Source of the DNA: Streptomyces noursei
GTDB lineage: Bacteria; Actinomycetota; Actinomycetes; Streptomycetales; Streptomycetaceae
Reading direction: 5' to 3'
Length of the DNA: 64,000 nt
Assembly (NCBI RefSeq): GCF_016917755.1
Contig: NZ_CP070326.1
Location: forward strand, 1,426,001-1,490,000
Positions 24,245 through 32,857 of this stretch are shown here, piece after piece; positions within the stretch are counted from its first letter, which is position 1, and every line of letters begins with the position of its first letter. The position numbers and the translations under genes were made by a program. The notes beneath the pieces are model-generated. The model made no database searches. It was not told the DNA's origin and was given only the letters and a program-made list of their open reading frames with translations.

Positions 24245-24997
24245 TCAGTTCGAGGCGGGAACCGTGTGTCCGGACGAGGCTCTCGCCGGTGCGGGATGGA
24301 GCTGCCGCTCGGCCAACTCACCGAAGAGCAGCCCGAATCCGCCCCACAGCACGGCCTGGACGGCCAGCGCCGAGAGCCGGAACCGCCACAGCAGGGCGGC
24401 CGGGAAGTCCTTCGGCACCTCGTTGACGACCGGCAGGAACTGGTACGCCAGCCCGATCACGACGACGAAGGCGGCCACCGCGACCACGGTCGCCCACCAG
24501 GTACCCAGGCCGAGCGCGAGGCGCTTGCCCAGCTGGGTGGCGGCGACCGCCAGGAGGACGCTGAGCACCATCATCAGGAAGTACAGCGTGGTGCGCTTGC
24601 CGATGGTGTCGGGGGCGCCCACCGACGGCGGGTTGGCCGGGTACTTCAGGAACGGCACGACGTACACGGCCAGCAGTGCGGTGCCGGACAGCAGCAGTGC
24701 GGTGGCCCGGGGGCCGAAGCGTCCGACGCGGCCGAGTGCGAAGCAGAAGGCGAGGGCGGCGATGCCGCCGAAGGCCACTCCGTAGACCAGGACGCCGGTG
24801 GCGAGACCGGCGGTGGACTGCAGAGTGCGGGAGACGACCTCCATCTCGTGCTCGTGGGAGTGGGCCTCCTCGAAACCGATCGCGCTGTTGACGCTCGGCT
24901 CACCGAGGACGTAGGCGACGACGAGGGCCAGCACGCCGGCGCCCAGGCCGGCGAGCATGCCCCGTACGAGCAGATTTCTTACCGTTGCGGAGTTCAT
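24245..24997 (-). CDS. cbtA: Cobalt transporter subunit CbtA
   Basis: 250 residues with several hydrophobic segments (residues 9-31, 60-90, 98-118, 143-165, 172-195, 210-232). It carries the histidine cluster EEAHSHEHE near residue 45 typical of CbtA. CbtA and CbtB form a predicted B12-regulated cobalt uptake system in the cytoplasmic membrane. It lies 21 nt downstream of cbtB, so both are read from the riboswitch-controlled leader at 25300-25385. Confidence 0.9.
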   Translation of the reverse strand: MNSATVRNLLVRGMLAGLGAGVLALVVAYVLGEPSVNSAIGFEEAHSHEHEMEVVSRTLQSTAGLATGVLVYGVAFGGIAALAFCFALGRVGRFGPRATALLLSGTALLAVYVVPFLKYPANPPSVGAPDTIGKRTTLYFLMMVLSVLLAVAATQLGKRLALGLGTWWATVVAVAAFVVVIGLAYQFLPVVNEVPKDFPAALLWRFRLSALAVQAVLWGGFGLLFGELAERQLHPAPARASSGHTVPASN

Positions 24998-25018
24998 GGG
25001 GCTACGGCGTCCCTTGCG

Positions 25019-25240
25019 TCAGTGGCAGGGGAAGCCGAGCAGGTGGCGGGCGTCGTGGACCCACTCGTGGACGTCGGTGCCGCTGAACACGGACGTGGCG
25101 CCCTGCTCCGCGCCCACGAAGTAGAGCAGGACGAGCATCAGGACGCCGAAGAAGACCGCCCACGGAGCGATCGCCTTGAGCGGCAGCGTGGCGGGAACGA
25201 CGGGAGTGGTGGATGTCGGCTGGGCGACGGTCTGCGCCAT
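25019..25240 (-). CDS. cbtB: Cobalt transporter subunit CbtB
   Basis: 73 residues: one membrane helix (APWAVFFGVLMLVLLYFVGA) and the diagnostic C-terminal histidine motif HEWVHDARHLLGFPCH. ATG at 25240 with AAGGAGG in front. CbtB is the small partner of CbtA and likely binds cobalt through its His residues. It is the first gene after the cobalamin riboswitch. Confidence 0.95.
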   Translation of the reverse strand: MAQTVAQPTSTTPVVPATLPLKAIAPWAVFFGVLMLVLLYFVGAEQGATSVFSGTDVHEWVHDARHLLGFPCH

Positions 25241-25299
25241 GGCAGAACCTCCTTCTGGGAGTTCGCGTCCCATTTCGGTGGTGCACAGGACGACGGCCG

Positions 25300-25385
25300 C
25301 GGGTCTGACTCACGACACACCCCCGGGGGGCGTGTCGCACACAGTGGCGCGACCGTGCCGGATTTCCACCGGCTTCCGCTTCGCC
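25300..25385 (-). promoter_or_regulatory. Cobalamin riboswitch of cbtBA
   Basis: On the minus strand the conserved core GGAAGCCGGTGGAAATCCGG, then CACGGTCGCGCCACTGTG, a closing GCGACAC/GTGTCGT stem and GTGAGTCAGACC are all present. This is the cobalamin aptamer signature. It ends about 60 nt before cbtB. Known cobalamin riboswitches shut off expression when B12 is bound, which fits cobalt uptake being needed only when B12 is short. Confidence 0.85.
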
Positions 25386-25492
25386 GTCGTCGCTATCGAA
25401 GAGAAGGTACCGCGTGTCAGGTACATCGCCAAGGCCGGGCCAACGCTCCTGCGCTGCGCCCCGACGGGGGGCCCGGCCGGTGGCGGAACGGG

Positions 25493-26284
25493 TCAGCGGT
25501 GGGTGAAGCGGGGCGGGCGCTTGTCGACGAAGGCGGTCATGCCCTCCTTCTGGTCGGCGAGGGCGAAGGCCGCGTGGAAGATCCGGCGTTCGAAGTGGAC
25601 GCCCTCGGCGAGGGTGGTCTCGAAGGACCGGTTGACCGCTTCCTTGACCATCATCGCGACGGGCCGGGACATGCCCGCGATGGTCCCGGCGACCGCCAGC
25701 GCCTCGGCCCGCAGCTCGTCGGCGGGCACCACACGGGAGACCAGGCCGGCCCGTTCCGCTTCGACGGCGTCCATGGTGCGGCCGGTCAGGCACATCTCCA
25801 TGGCCTTGGCCTTGCCGACCGCGCGGGTCAGCCGTTGGGAGCCGCCGATGCCGGGGAGGACGCCGAGCTTGATCTCGGGCTGGCCGAAGACGGCGGTGTC
25901 GGCGGCGAGCAGGACGTCGCAGAGCATCGCCAGTTCGCAACCGCCACCCAGGGCGTATCCGGAGACCGCGGCGACGGTCGGCGTGCGGAGCCGGCCGAGC
26001 CGGTCCCAGACGGCGAACCAGTCGCTCAGGTACATCTCCGGATAGTCCTGTGGCTGCATCTCCTTGATGTCGGCGCCCGCCGCGAAAGCCCTGGCCGACC
26101 CGGTCAGGACGATGCAGCCGCACTCCGGGTCGCGGTCGAGGGCTTCGGTGGCCGCGACCACCTCGTTCATCAGCCGGAGGTTGAGGGCGTTCAGGGCCTT
26201 GGGACGGTTGAGGGTGAGCAGCGCGGTGCGGCCGGTGCGCTCGACCAGGATCGTCTCGTAGCCGTCCGTCGTCGGTGTGGTCAT
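25493..26284 (-). CDS. Enoyl-CoA hydratase
   Basis: 263 residues of the crotonase family. The oxyanion-hole block AGADIKEM, the catalytic Glu in GGGCELAM and the second Glu in [13 protein letters not shown] are all present, so a true hydratase is likely. In this operon it would hydrate methacrylyl-CoA to 3-hydroxyisobutyryl-CoA in valine breakdown. ATG overlaps the mmsB stop (ATGA). Last gene of the operon. Confidence 0.9.
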   Translation of the reverse strand: MTTPTTDGYETILVERTGRTALLTLNRPKALNALNLRLMNEVVAATEALDRDPECGCIVLTGSARAFAAGADIKEMQPQDYPEMYLSDWFAVWDRLGRLRTPTVAAVSGYALGGGCELAMLCDVLLAADTAVFGQPEIKLGVLPGIGGSQRLTRAVGKAKAMEMCLTGRTMDAVEAERAGLVSRVVPADELRAEALAVAGTIAGMSRPVAMMVKEAVNRSFETTLAEGVHFERRIFHAAFALADQKEGMTAFVDKRPPRFTHR

Positions 26285-27177
26285 GCCTGGCCTCCGCTTC
26301 GCTGCCTGATGTCCCGGACGATGCCGGAGAAGTCCGCCTCGGCGCCCGCGCCCTGGGCGTATGCCTGGTACAACTCGGCGGCACGTAGGCCGAGTTCGGT
26401 GCGCACCCCACCGGACCTGGCCGCGTCGGCGGCCAGCCGGAGGTCCTTGGCCATGAGGGGTGCGGCGAAGCCTGGCCGGTAGTCGTGGTTGGCCGGGCTG
26501 GTCGGCACGGGGCCGGGGACCGGGCAGTTGGTGGTGAGCGCCCAGCACTGGCCGGAGGAGGTGGCGGCCACGTCGTAGAGGGCCTGGGGGGTGAGGCCGA
26601 GGCTCTCCCCGAGCACGAACGCCTCGCTGACCGCGATCATCGAGATCCCGAGGATCATGTTGTTGCAGATCTTCGCGGCCTGACCGGCGCCGGGTCCGCC
26701 GCAGTGGACGCTCTTGCGCCCCATGGCGGCGAGCAGCGGTTCGGCCTCGGCGAACTCGTCCGGGCCGCCGCCCGCCATGAAGGTGAGGGTGCCGGCCTCG
26801 GCGCCGACCACGCCGCCGGAGACCGGCGCGTCGAGCATCCGCATCCCGGCCGCCGCAGCCCGGTCGTGGGCGGTGCGGGCGTCGGCGACGGCGACGGTGG
26901 AGCAGTCGACGAAGAGCGTTCCGGGCCGGGCGGCCGCGAGGACGTCCTGGTAGAGGTCCAGGACGTGGCGGCCGGCGGGCAGCATGGTGAACACCGCGTC
27001 GGCTTCCGCGATCGCCCGGGCCGCCGATCCGGCGGGCTCCACTCCGGCGGTCGCGGCCGCCGCCAGCTGCTCGGGGGCCGTGTCGTGGCCGCGCACTCGG
27101 TGGCCGGCCCGGACCAGGTTGGCGGCCATCGGGCCGCCCATGTGCCCCAGTCCGATGAAGGCGAGGGTCGTGGTCAC
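26281..27177 (-). CDS. mmsB: 3-hydroxyisobutyrate dehydrogenase
   Basis: 298 residues. It has the dinucleotide-binding motif [14 protein letters not shown], the substrate-binding [16 protein letters not shown] and the catalytic Lys in [10 protein letters not shown]. It oxidises 3-hydroxyisobutyrate to methylmalonate semialdehyde, the substrate of MmsA. GTG start overlapping the hydrolase stop (GTGA), in a tightly coupled five-gene operon. Confidence 0.9.
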   Translation of the reverse strand: MTTTLAFIGLGHMGGPMAANLVRAGHRVRGHDTAPEQLAAAATAGVEPAGSAARAIAEADAVFTMLPAGRHVLDLYQDVLAAARPGTLFVDCSTVAVADARTAHDRAAAAGMRMLDAPVSGGVVGAEAGTLTFMAGGGPDEFAEAEPLLAAMGRKSVHCGGPGAGQAAKICNNMILGISMIAVSEAFVLGESLGLTPQALYDVAATSSGQCWALTTNCPVPGPVPTSPANHDYRPGFAAPLMAKDLRLAADAARSGGVRTELGLRAAELYQAYAQGAGAEADFSGIVRDIRQRSGGQA

Positions 27178-28256
27178 CAGGGGACCTCCTGTGTCGTGCC
27201 GGACGGGGCAAGTCCCAGCTCCTCCGCGCCCAAGGGGGCGAAGAAGCGGGCGACATGGGTGTCGCCGACCTCCGCGAGGGTGGGCGGGGACCAGTGGGGG
27301 TTGCGGTCCTTGTCGACGATCTGGGCGCGGATGCCCTCGACGAGGTCGGGTGCGGCCAGGGCGGCGCGGGAGACGCGGTATTCCTGGTCGAGCACGGCTT
27401 CCAGGGAGCCGAGGTGCCTGGCCCGGCGCAGCGCGGTCAGGGTGACCTTCAGTGCGGTGGGCGACTTGGCGAGCAGCGTCCCGGCCGCCTCCTTGGCCGC
27501 CGGATCGCCGTGGTCGGACAGCCGCCCGACGATCTCCTCGACGGTGTCGGCGGCGTAGCAGGCGTCGATCCACGGCCGCTGGTCGGCGAGTCGGCCGGGC
27601 GGGGCCTGCCGCACCACGTGCCGGTGGAGCACCTCGCGCAGCGGTGGTGCGGCGAGGTCGTCCAGCAGTGCGGGGAGTGCGGCGGAGGGCACGTAGTGGT
27701 CCGCGAGTCCGCACAGGAGGGCATCGGACGCACCGATCTGAGTACCCGTCAGGGCGAGGTGGGTGCCCAGTTCGCCGGGGGCGAGGGAGAGCAGATAGGT
27801 GCCTCCGACGTCCGGGACGAAGCCGATGCCGGTCTCGGGCATGGCGATCCGGGACCGCTCGGTGACGATCCGCACGGCGGCGTGCGCGGAGATGCCGACG
27901 CCGCCGCCCATCACGATGCCGTCCATGAGGGCCACATACGGCTTGGGGTAGCGGGCGATGCGGGCGTTGAGCCGGTACTCGTCCCGCCAGAAGGCGGCCG
28001 AGGCCGAGCCGTCGCCGTCCCGGGCGTCGTCGTGGATGGCGCGGATGTCGCCGCCGGCGCACAGGCCCCGCTCGCCGGCGCCGGTGAGCACGACGGTCTC
28101 CACGGCCGGGTCGTGTTCCCAGTCCGTCAGTGCCTGGTCCAGGGCGCGCACCATGGGGTGGGTGAGCGCGTTGAGCGCCCGGGGGCGGTTGAGGGTCAGA
28201 CGGGCGGTCCGGCCCCGGACCTCCCGCACGACGGGCCGTTGGTCCGTGCCGGTCAC
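27174..28256 (-). CDS. 3-hydroxyisobutyryl-CoA hydrolase
   Basis: 360 residues, the ECH_2 branch of the crotonase family. [12 protein letters not shown] gives the oxyanion hole. [20 protein letters not shown] and [19 protein letters not shown] give the Glu and Asp used by 3-hydroxyisobutyryl-CoA hydrolases. It frees 3-hydroxyisobutyrate from CoA and so prevents build-up of toxic methacrylyl-CoA. Coupled on both sides by 4-nt overlaps. Confidence 0.85.
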   Translation of the reverse strand: MTGTDQRPVVREVRGRTARLTLNRPRALNALTHPMVRALDQALTDWEHDPAVETVVLTGAGERGLCAGGDIRAIHDDARDGDGSASAAFWRDEYRLNARIARYPKPYVALMDGIVMGGGVGISAHAAVRIVTERSRIAMPETGIGFVPDVGGTYLLSLAPGELGTHLALTGTQIGASDALLCGLADHYVPSAALPALLDDLAAPPLREVLHRHVVRQAPPGRLADQRPWIDACYAADTVEEIVGRLSDHGDPAAKEAAGTLLAKSPTALKVTLTALRRARHLGSLEAVLDQEYRVSRAALAAPDLVEGIRAQIVDKDRNPHWSPPTLAEVGDTHVARFFAPLGAEELGLAPSGTTQEVPW

Positions 28257-29401
28257 CGGAGGGCCTCCGTCAGTCCCCGGGCCACGATGACGCGCATGAT
28301 CTCGTTGGTTCCTTCCAGTATCTGGTGGACGCGCAGGTCGCGCACGATCTTCTCGATGCCGTAGTCGCTCAGATAGCCGTAGCCGCCGTGCAGTTGCAGG
28401 GCCCGGTCGGCGACGGCGTATCCGGTGTCGGTGGCGAAGCGCTTGGCCATCGCGCAGAGTTGCGGCGCCTGCGGGTCGCCCCGGTCGAGTGCCTGGGCGG
28501 CCTGGTGCACCAGCGCCCGGGCGGCGGCCAGTTCGGTCGCCATGTCCGCGAGCCGGAACCGCAGGGCCGGCGCGTCCAGCAGCCGTCCGCCGAACGCCTC
28601 CCGGTCCGCGAGGTGGACCAGGCTGCTGTCGAGTGCGCTGCGCGCGCCGCCGAGGGAGCAGGCGGCGATGCCCAGCCGCCCGCCGTTGAGGGCGTTCATG
28701 GCGATCCGGAAGCCCTGTCCCTCGTGGCCGAGCAGCCGGTCGGCGGGGAGCCGGACCCCGTCCAGGATCACCTGGCGGGTGGGCTGGGCGTTCCAACCCA
28801 TCTTCCGTTCGTTCGCGCCGAAGGAGAGCCCGGCGTCGTCCTTGTCGACAAGGAAGGCGGAGACCCCGCGCGGCCCGTCGTCGCCGGTCCGCGCCATGAC
28901 GACGTACAACTGGGCGGCGCCCGCACCGGAGATGAACTGCTTGACGCCGGTCAGCAGATAGTCGTCGCCGTCGCGGACGGCGCGGGTGCGCAGGGCCGCG
29001 GCGTCCGAGCCGGCGCCCGGTTCGGTCAGGCAGTAGCTGCCGAGGTCCTCCATGGCGCACAGCCTGGGCAGCCACCGCTCGTGTTGGGCGGCGTCGCCGT
29101 AGTGGTCGACCATCCAGGCGACCATGTTGTGGATCGAGAGGTATCCGGCGATGGACGGGCAGCCGGAGGCGAGGGTCTCGAAGACCAGGACGCCGTCGGC
29201 GCGGCCGAGCCCGCTCCCGCCGGACTCCTCCCGCACGTACACGCCGCCGAGCCCCAGGCCGGCGGCCTTGCGCAGCACGTCGAGCGGGAAGTGCTTGTCC
29301 CGGTCCCAGGCGACGGCGTGCGGGGCGAGGTGGTCCTGGGCGAAGTCCAGGGTCGTCTCGACGAGGGCCAGTTGGTCCTCGCTGAGCTGGGTCGTGGTCA
29401 C
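28253..29401 (-). CDS. Acyl-CoA dehydrogenase, probably isobutyryl-CoA dehydrogenase
   Basis: 382 residues. FAD and substrate motifs: YCLTEPGAGSDAAALRT, ISGAGAAQLYVVMART and the C-terminal HGGYGYLSDYGIEKIVRDLR with the catalytic Glu region ILEGTNEIMR. Context with MmsA, MmsB and the CoA hydrolase indicates isobutyryl-CoA to methacrylyl-CoA oxidation in valine catabolism. GTG start overlapping the mmsA stop. Confidence 0.85.
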   Translation of the reverse strand: MTTTQLSEDQLALVETTLDFAQDHLAPHAVAWDRDKHFPLDVLRKAAGLGLGGVYVREESGGSGLGRADGVLVFETLASGCPSIAGYLSIHNMVAWMVDHYGDAAQHERWLPRLCAMEDLGSYCLTEPGAGSDAAALRTRAVRDGDDYLLTGVKQFISGAGAAQLYVVMARTGDDGPRGVSAFLVDKDDAGLSFGANERKMGWNAQPTRQVILDGVRLPADRLLGHEGQGFRIAMNALNGGRLGIAACSLGGARSALDSSLVHLADREAFGGRLLDAPALRFRLADMATELAAARALVHQAAQALDRGDPQAPQLCAMAKRFATDTGYAVADRALQLHGGYGYLSDYGIEKIVRDLRVHQILEGTNEIMRVIVARGLTEALR

Positions 29402-30930
29402 CGCGCCCACCTCATCGCCGGGATCGTGAAGCTCGCGCCCTCGCGGCGGCCGGCGGGCCATCGGGAGGTGACGGTCTTGGTGCGGGTGTAGAAGCGGATG
29501 GCGTCCAGTTCGTGCTGGTTGAGGTCGCCGAAGCCGGAGCGCTTCCAGCCGCCGAAGGTGTGGTAGGCGACCGGCACCGGAATGGGCACGTTGACGCCGA
29601 CCATGCCGGTGTTCACCCGCCGGCTGAAGTCGCGCGCCGTGTCGCCGTCCCGGGTGAACAGGGCGACGCCGTTGCCGAAGGCGTGCTCGCCGGGCAGCCG
29701 CAGGGCCTCCTCGTAGTCGGCGGCCCGGACGACGGACAGCACGGGCCCGAAGGTCTCCTCCTGGTAGATCCGCATGTCCGGCGTGACGCGGTCGAAGAGC
29801 GACGCCCCGGCGAAGCACCCGCCCTCGCGGCCCGGCAGGACGAAGTCCCGCCCGTCGACGTCGAGTTCGACGCTCTCGGCCACCCCCGCATCGACAGAGG
29901 AACGCACCCGGTCCACGGCGTCCCGGCCGACCAGCGGCCCGAAGTCCGCCTCGGGGTCGTCGCTCCGGCCCACCCGCAGCCGTCCGATGCGCTCCGCCAG
30001 TCGCGCGACCAGGGCCTCGGCGGTGGCCTCGCCGACGGGGACCGCCACGGAGACCGCCATGCGGCGCTCGCCCGCCGAGCCGTAGCCGGCGCCGATCAGC
30101 GCGTCCACGGCCTGGTCGAGGTCGGCGTCCGGCATCACGATCAGGTGGTTCTTGGCGCCGCCGAAGCACTGCGCGCGCTTGCCGTGGGCGGCGGCGGTGG
30201 CGTACACGTGGGCGGCGATGGGCGTGGAGCCGACGAAGCCGAGCGCCCCGACCCTGGGGTCCGTCAGCAGGGTGTCGACGGCTTCCTCGCCGCCGTTGAC
30301 GACGTTCAGCGCGCCCGGCGGCAGCCCCGCCGCCAGGAACAGTTCGGCGATCCGCAGCGGGACGGACGGGGCACGCTCGGAGTGCTTGAGGATGAAGGCG
30401 TTCCGGCAGGCCAGGGCCGGTGCCGCCGGCCAGAGCGGAATCATCGCGGGGAAGTTGAACGGGGTGATGCCGGCGGCCACCCCGATCGGGACGCGCAGCG
30501 AGTGGACGTCGATGCCGGTGCCGGCGTTGTCGGTGAACTCGCCCTTCAGCAGGTGCGGGACGCCGGCGGCGAACTCCACGACGTCCAGGCCGCGTTGGAT
30601 GTCGCCGTGCGCGTCGGCGAGGGTCTTGCCGTGCTCGCCGGAGAGCGGCCGGGCCAACGCGTCCCGCTCGTCCTCGACGAGTTGGAGGAAGCGCAGCAGG
30701 ACGCGGGCCCGACGCTGCGGGTTCCACTCCCCCCACGCGCGTTGCGCCTCGGTCGCGTCGGCGATGGCGGCCTCGGTCTCACCGCGGGTGGCGAGCGGGA
30801 CCCGGGCCTGGACCCGGCCGGTGTTGGGGTCGTACACGTCACCGTAGGACCCCGAGGTTCCGGGGGTGTGCGTGCCGCCCACGAAGTGGGTGAGGTCGCG
30901 GACGGGCTCATGGGTTCGTTCACGGACCAT
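29398..30930 (-). CDS. mmsA: Methylmalonate-semialdehyde dehydrogenase with Cys-to-Arg at the active site
   Basis: 510 residues, full length for CoA-acylating methylmalonate-semialdehyde dehydrogenases, which convert the semialdehyde to propionyl-CoA. Landmarks: ITPFNFPAMIPLWPAAPALA, GFVGSTPIAAHVY, FGGAKNHLIVMPDADLD and the Glu in EETFGPVLSVV. The nucleophile motif, normally GERCMA or GQRCMA, reads SAGERRMAVSVAVPVG: the essential Cys codon TGC is CGC (Arg). A single transition explains it. The rest of the frame is undamaged, so the change is recent, a sequencing error, or the protein has another role. First gene of the operon, 240 nt after a cobalamin riboswitch. Confidence 0.9.
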   Translation of the reverse strand: MVRERTHEPVRDLTHFVGGTHTPGTSGSYGDVYDPNTGRVQARVPLATRGETEAAIADATEAQRAWGEWNPQRRARVLLRFLQLVEDERDALARPLSGEHGKTLADAHGDIQRGLDVVEFAAGVPHLLKGEFTDNAGTGIDVHSLRVPIGVAAGITPFNFPAMIPLWPAAPALACRNAFILKHSERAPSVPLRIAELFLAAGLPPGALNVVNGGEEAVDTLLTDPRVGALGFVGSTPIAAHVYATAAAHGKRAQCFGGAKNHLIVMPDADLDQAVDALIGAGYGSAGERRMAVSVAVPVGEATAEALVARLAERIGRLRVGRSDDPEADFGPLVGRDAVDRVRSSVDAGVAESVELDVDGRDFVLPGREGGCFAGASLFDRVTPDMRIYQEETFGPVLSVVRAADYEEALRLPGEHAFGNGVALFTRDGDTARDFSRRVNTGMVGVNVPIPVPVAYHTFGGWKRSGFGDLNQHELDAIRFYTRTKTVTSRWPAGRREGASFTIPAMRWAR

Positions 30931-31171
30931 GGATGCCTGCTCTCGTCAGGTGGGATCCAGGGAATGGCGCGCCGGACCGGGGCAGGCCCGCAGGCTGCGG
31001 GGCGTGCCGTCAGTCGGTGGCGCGGGATCGCGTATGGCGCAAGGGTCGTCAGGTGGCGGGGGCCGCGGGGGCTGTCCGCGATGCCTGCCCGACGAGATCG
31101 CCAGGGCCGTGGGGGCGCACCGGTGCCATGCGTGTCTTCTCCATCCTCGTGGACAACACGGAACATCCCAC

Positions 31172-31325
31172 GGCCGGTATCCTGACTCCCGGATCAGCGC
31201 GCGCCGCCCGCCTTCCCGACGTCTGACACGTCAGTGGCGTCTCGCTCGACGGCGTACTCCCCGGTCACAGTGGCGGGACCGTGCCGGATTCACACCGGCT
31301 TCCCTGCACCGCGGGCCTTCGCCCT
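31172..31325 (-). promoter_or_regulatory. Cobalamin riboswitch in the leader of the valine/3-hydroxyisobutyrate operon
   Basis: The minus strand shows the complete aptamer: GGGAAGCCGGTGTGAATCCG, GCACGGTCCCGCCACTGTGA, the B12-box region GCCACTGACGTGTCAGACGT then CGGGAAGGCG, and the 3' strand GAGTCAGGATACCGGCC. Only the mmsA operon lies downstream on this strand, starting 240 nt later. A 31-codon frame beginning MEKTRMAPVRPHG (31144-31049) sits between, after GAGG; it could be a leader peptide or chance. Regulation of valine catabolism by B12 would link propionyl-CoA supply to the B12-dependent methylmalonyl-CoA route. Confidence 0.85.
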
Positions 31326-31326
31326 C

Positions 31327-31351
31327 GAATATATAGTTGGACGTCCTAGTA
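31327..31351 (-). promoter_or_regulatory. Promoter with GGACGTCC palindrome upstream of the riboswitch
   Basis: On the minus strand TACTAGGACGTCCAACTA is an imperfect 18-bp palindrome centred on GGACGTCC (31339-31346). It is followed directly by TATATATTC, a good -10 region, and the aptamer begins a few bases later. The palindrome overlaps the spacer, so a repressor site is likely. The regulator is unknown. Confidence 0.5.
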
Positions 31352-31352
31352 A

Positions 31353-31889
31353 ATCCAGCCCTGCCGGCCGCCACTCCTTCCGCGCACCACAGGCACCACC
31401 GGCACCACCGGACGACGCCACGCCGGACGGTCCGCGACACACGCGCGCGACGCGCCCCGAACCCCGCTCGCCCCGCCCCACCCCCTCCCGTGACATCCGC
31501 CATACGGGCCTGCGCCGCGAACTACGGCGCATAGTAGAGCCCGCCGCGGCGACAAATCGGGCTTTGTCCGCCTTGATCTGGCGATGACGCGCACATCGAG
31601 CGACGCCCTTCGGCCCCCCTGATCCTTTCGCCCACTCAACGGCGCACCACCGGCCCCTGACGGCACGCCAGGCACGAAGGGAGTCCGCGGGGAGCCGGGC
31701 AGCACGACCATCCGCCCATGACAAGCCGGTACGGGAGCTACTACCACGGGTAGGAGAAAGCCCCGTTGCCCCGGATATGCGGCGCTTCTCAGAATGACGG
31801 CCGGCGCGGCACCCGCCCCACCCAGGCACCGGGAACGGGGCGGCCCCGACCGCCCGACGGCGAACCGCAACGAACGAGCGAGGTCACGC
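31353..31889. other. Gene-free region upstream of the CAP-domain gene
   Basis: About 540 bases without a supported gene. It contains the upstream side of the riboswitch promoter, a weak hairpin (AGCCCG at 31534-31539 with CGGGCT at 31558-31563) and the presumed promoter of the plus-strand CAP gene. No ribosome site was found for any frame here. Confidence 0.5.
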
Positions 31890-32471
31890 ATGAGCAAGCA
31901 CCGCAGGACGCGGAACTACCGGCGGATAACGGTCGCCGCCCTCGCCGTGGCCGCCGTGGGCGTCCCCTCCGTCGCCATGGCCTGCCGCGGCGAACGGCCC
32001 TACGAGGCCGGGCACTTCCACCACCACCGGACGGGCACCGCGTCGGCGGCACCCGCCGCGGCTCCGAAGGCCGCCGCCTCCGCCGCACCGACCTCCGGCG
32101 CGACGGCCCGCGTGCTGGAGCTCGTCAACAAGGAGCGCGGCCAGGTCGGCTGCTCCCCCCTGGCCCTCAACACAAAGCTGACAAAGGCCGCCCAAGCCCA
32201 CAGCAAGGACATGGCGGATCACCACAACATGTCGCATACCGGATCCGATGGGTCCGACCCGGGCGCCCGGCTCACGAGAGCCGGCTACCACTGGAACAGC
32301 TACGGCGAGAACGTCGCCTACGGCTACGCCACCCCGGAGAGCGTGATGGCGGGCTGGATGTCCAGCCCCGGCCACAAGCGCAACATCCTCGACTGCTCGT
32401 TCAAGGAGATCGGCGTCGGCCTCGCACAGCCCGGCAACTACTGGACGCAGGATTTCGGCACCGCCTCGTAG
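31890..32471 (+). CDS. Secreted CAP-domain (SCP/PR1-like) protein
   Basis: 193 residues. A Sec-type signal (RRITVAALAVAAVGVPSVAM) is followed by a His-rich and Ala/Pro-rich linker (EAGHFHHHRTGTASAAPAAA), then a CAP domain like YkwD from about residue 70. The domain shows VLELVNKERGQVGCSPLALN, AQAHSKDMADHHNMSHTGSD, GENVAYGYATPESVMAGWMS and SPGHKRNILD. Extracellular; CAP proteins of bacteria are of uncertain function (cell wall, lipid or signal binding). Stands alone upstream of the trypco2-NACHT pair with an 86-nt gap. Confidence 0.9.
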   Translation: MSKHRRTRNYRRITVAALAVAAVGVPSVAMACRGERPYEAGHFHHHRTGTASAAPAAAPKAAASAAPTSGATARVLELVNKERGQVGCSPLALNTKLTKAAQAHSKDMADHHNMSHTGSDGSDPGARLTRAGYHWNSYGENVAYGYATPESVMAGWMSSPGHKRNILDCSFKEIGVGLAQPGNYWTQDFGTAS

Positions 32472-32500
32472 CCGCGACGCATCACCGGCCCACCGTCCTG

Positions 32501-32521
32501 GGTAACTGGTAACGGGTAACG
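32501..32521. repeat. Three tandem GGTAACN repeats before the trypco2 gene
   Basis: GGTAAC occurs at 32501, 32508 and 32515 with a strict 7-bp period, 37 nt before the GTG of the trypco2 gene. This may be an operator array controlling the two-gene system. Confidence 0.55.
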
Positions 32522-32557
32522 GGATTCGGTTGCCGGTGACGGACAAAGGGGCCTCGC

Positions 32558-32857
32558 GTGATCGAGTTAGCCAGTGTGATCAGGGATCTCAGGGCGGAGC
32601 TGGAACAGGCGATCACCGCGGCGGAGGGTGAGGCGCTGCGCTTCGAACTGGGACCCGTCGAGCTGGAGGTGTCGGTCGCACTGGAGCGGACGGCACAGGC
32701 CGGGGCGAAGGTGCGGTTCTGGGTGGTGGAGTCGGGGGCGGAGGCGACCGCAGGCACCACCACGACCCAACGCATCAAACTGGCCCTGCAACCGACCCTG
32801 ACCGGGACGAACGCTCACCCGTTCGTCTCCGGCCCGGCCGACGCCCACGAACAGTGA
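32558..32857 (+). CDS. Trypsin-co-occurring domain 2 (trypco2) protein
   Basis: 99 residues: MIELASVIRDLRAELEQAIT then AAEGEALRFELGPVELEVSV and ALERTAQAGAKVRFWVVESG. This is the trypco2 fold, a small domain defined by its association with trypsin-like proteases and STAND ATPases in bacterial conflict systems. Its TGA overlaps the GTG of the trypsin-NACHT gene, so the two proteins are made together. It may be the ligand or substrate that the protease module guards or cleaves; that role is inferred. Confidence 0.8.
   Translation: MIELASVIRDLRAELEQAITAAEGEALRFELGPVELEVSVALERTAQAGAKVRFWVVESGAEATAGTTTTQRIKLALQPTLTGTNAHPFVSGPADAHEQ

Noticed and set aside
31129..31227. Plus-strand small frame MRVFSILVDNTEHPTAG
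   Set aside because: It lies antisense to the riboswitch leader and has no ribosome site; its similarity to a real protein start could not be supported.
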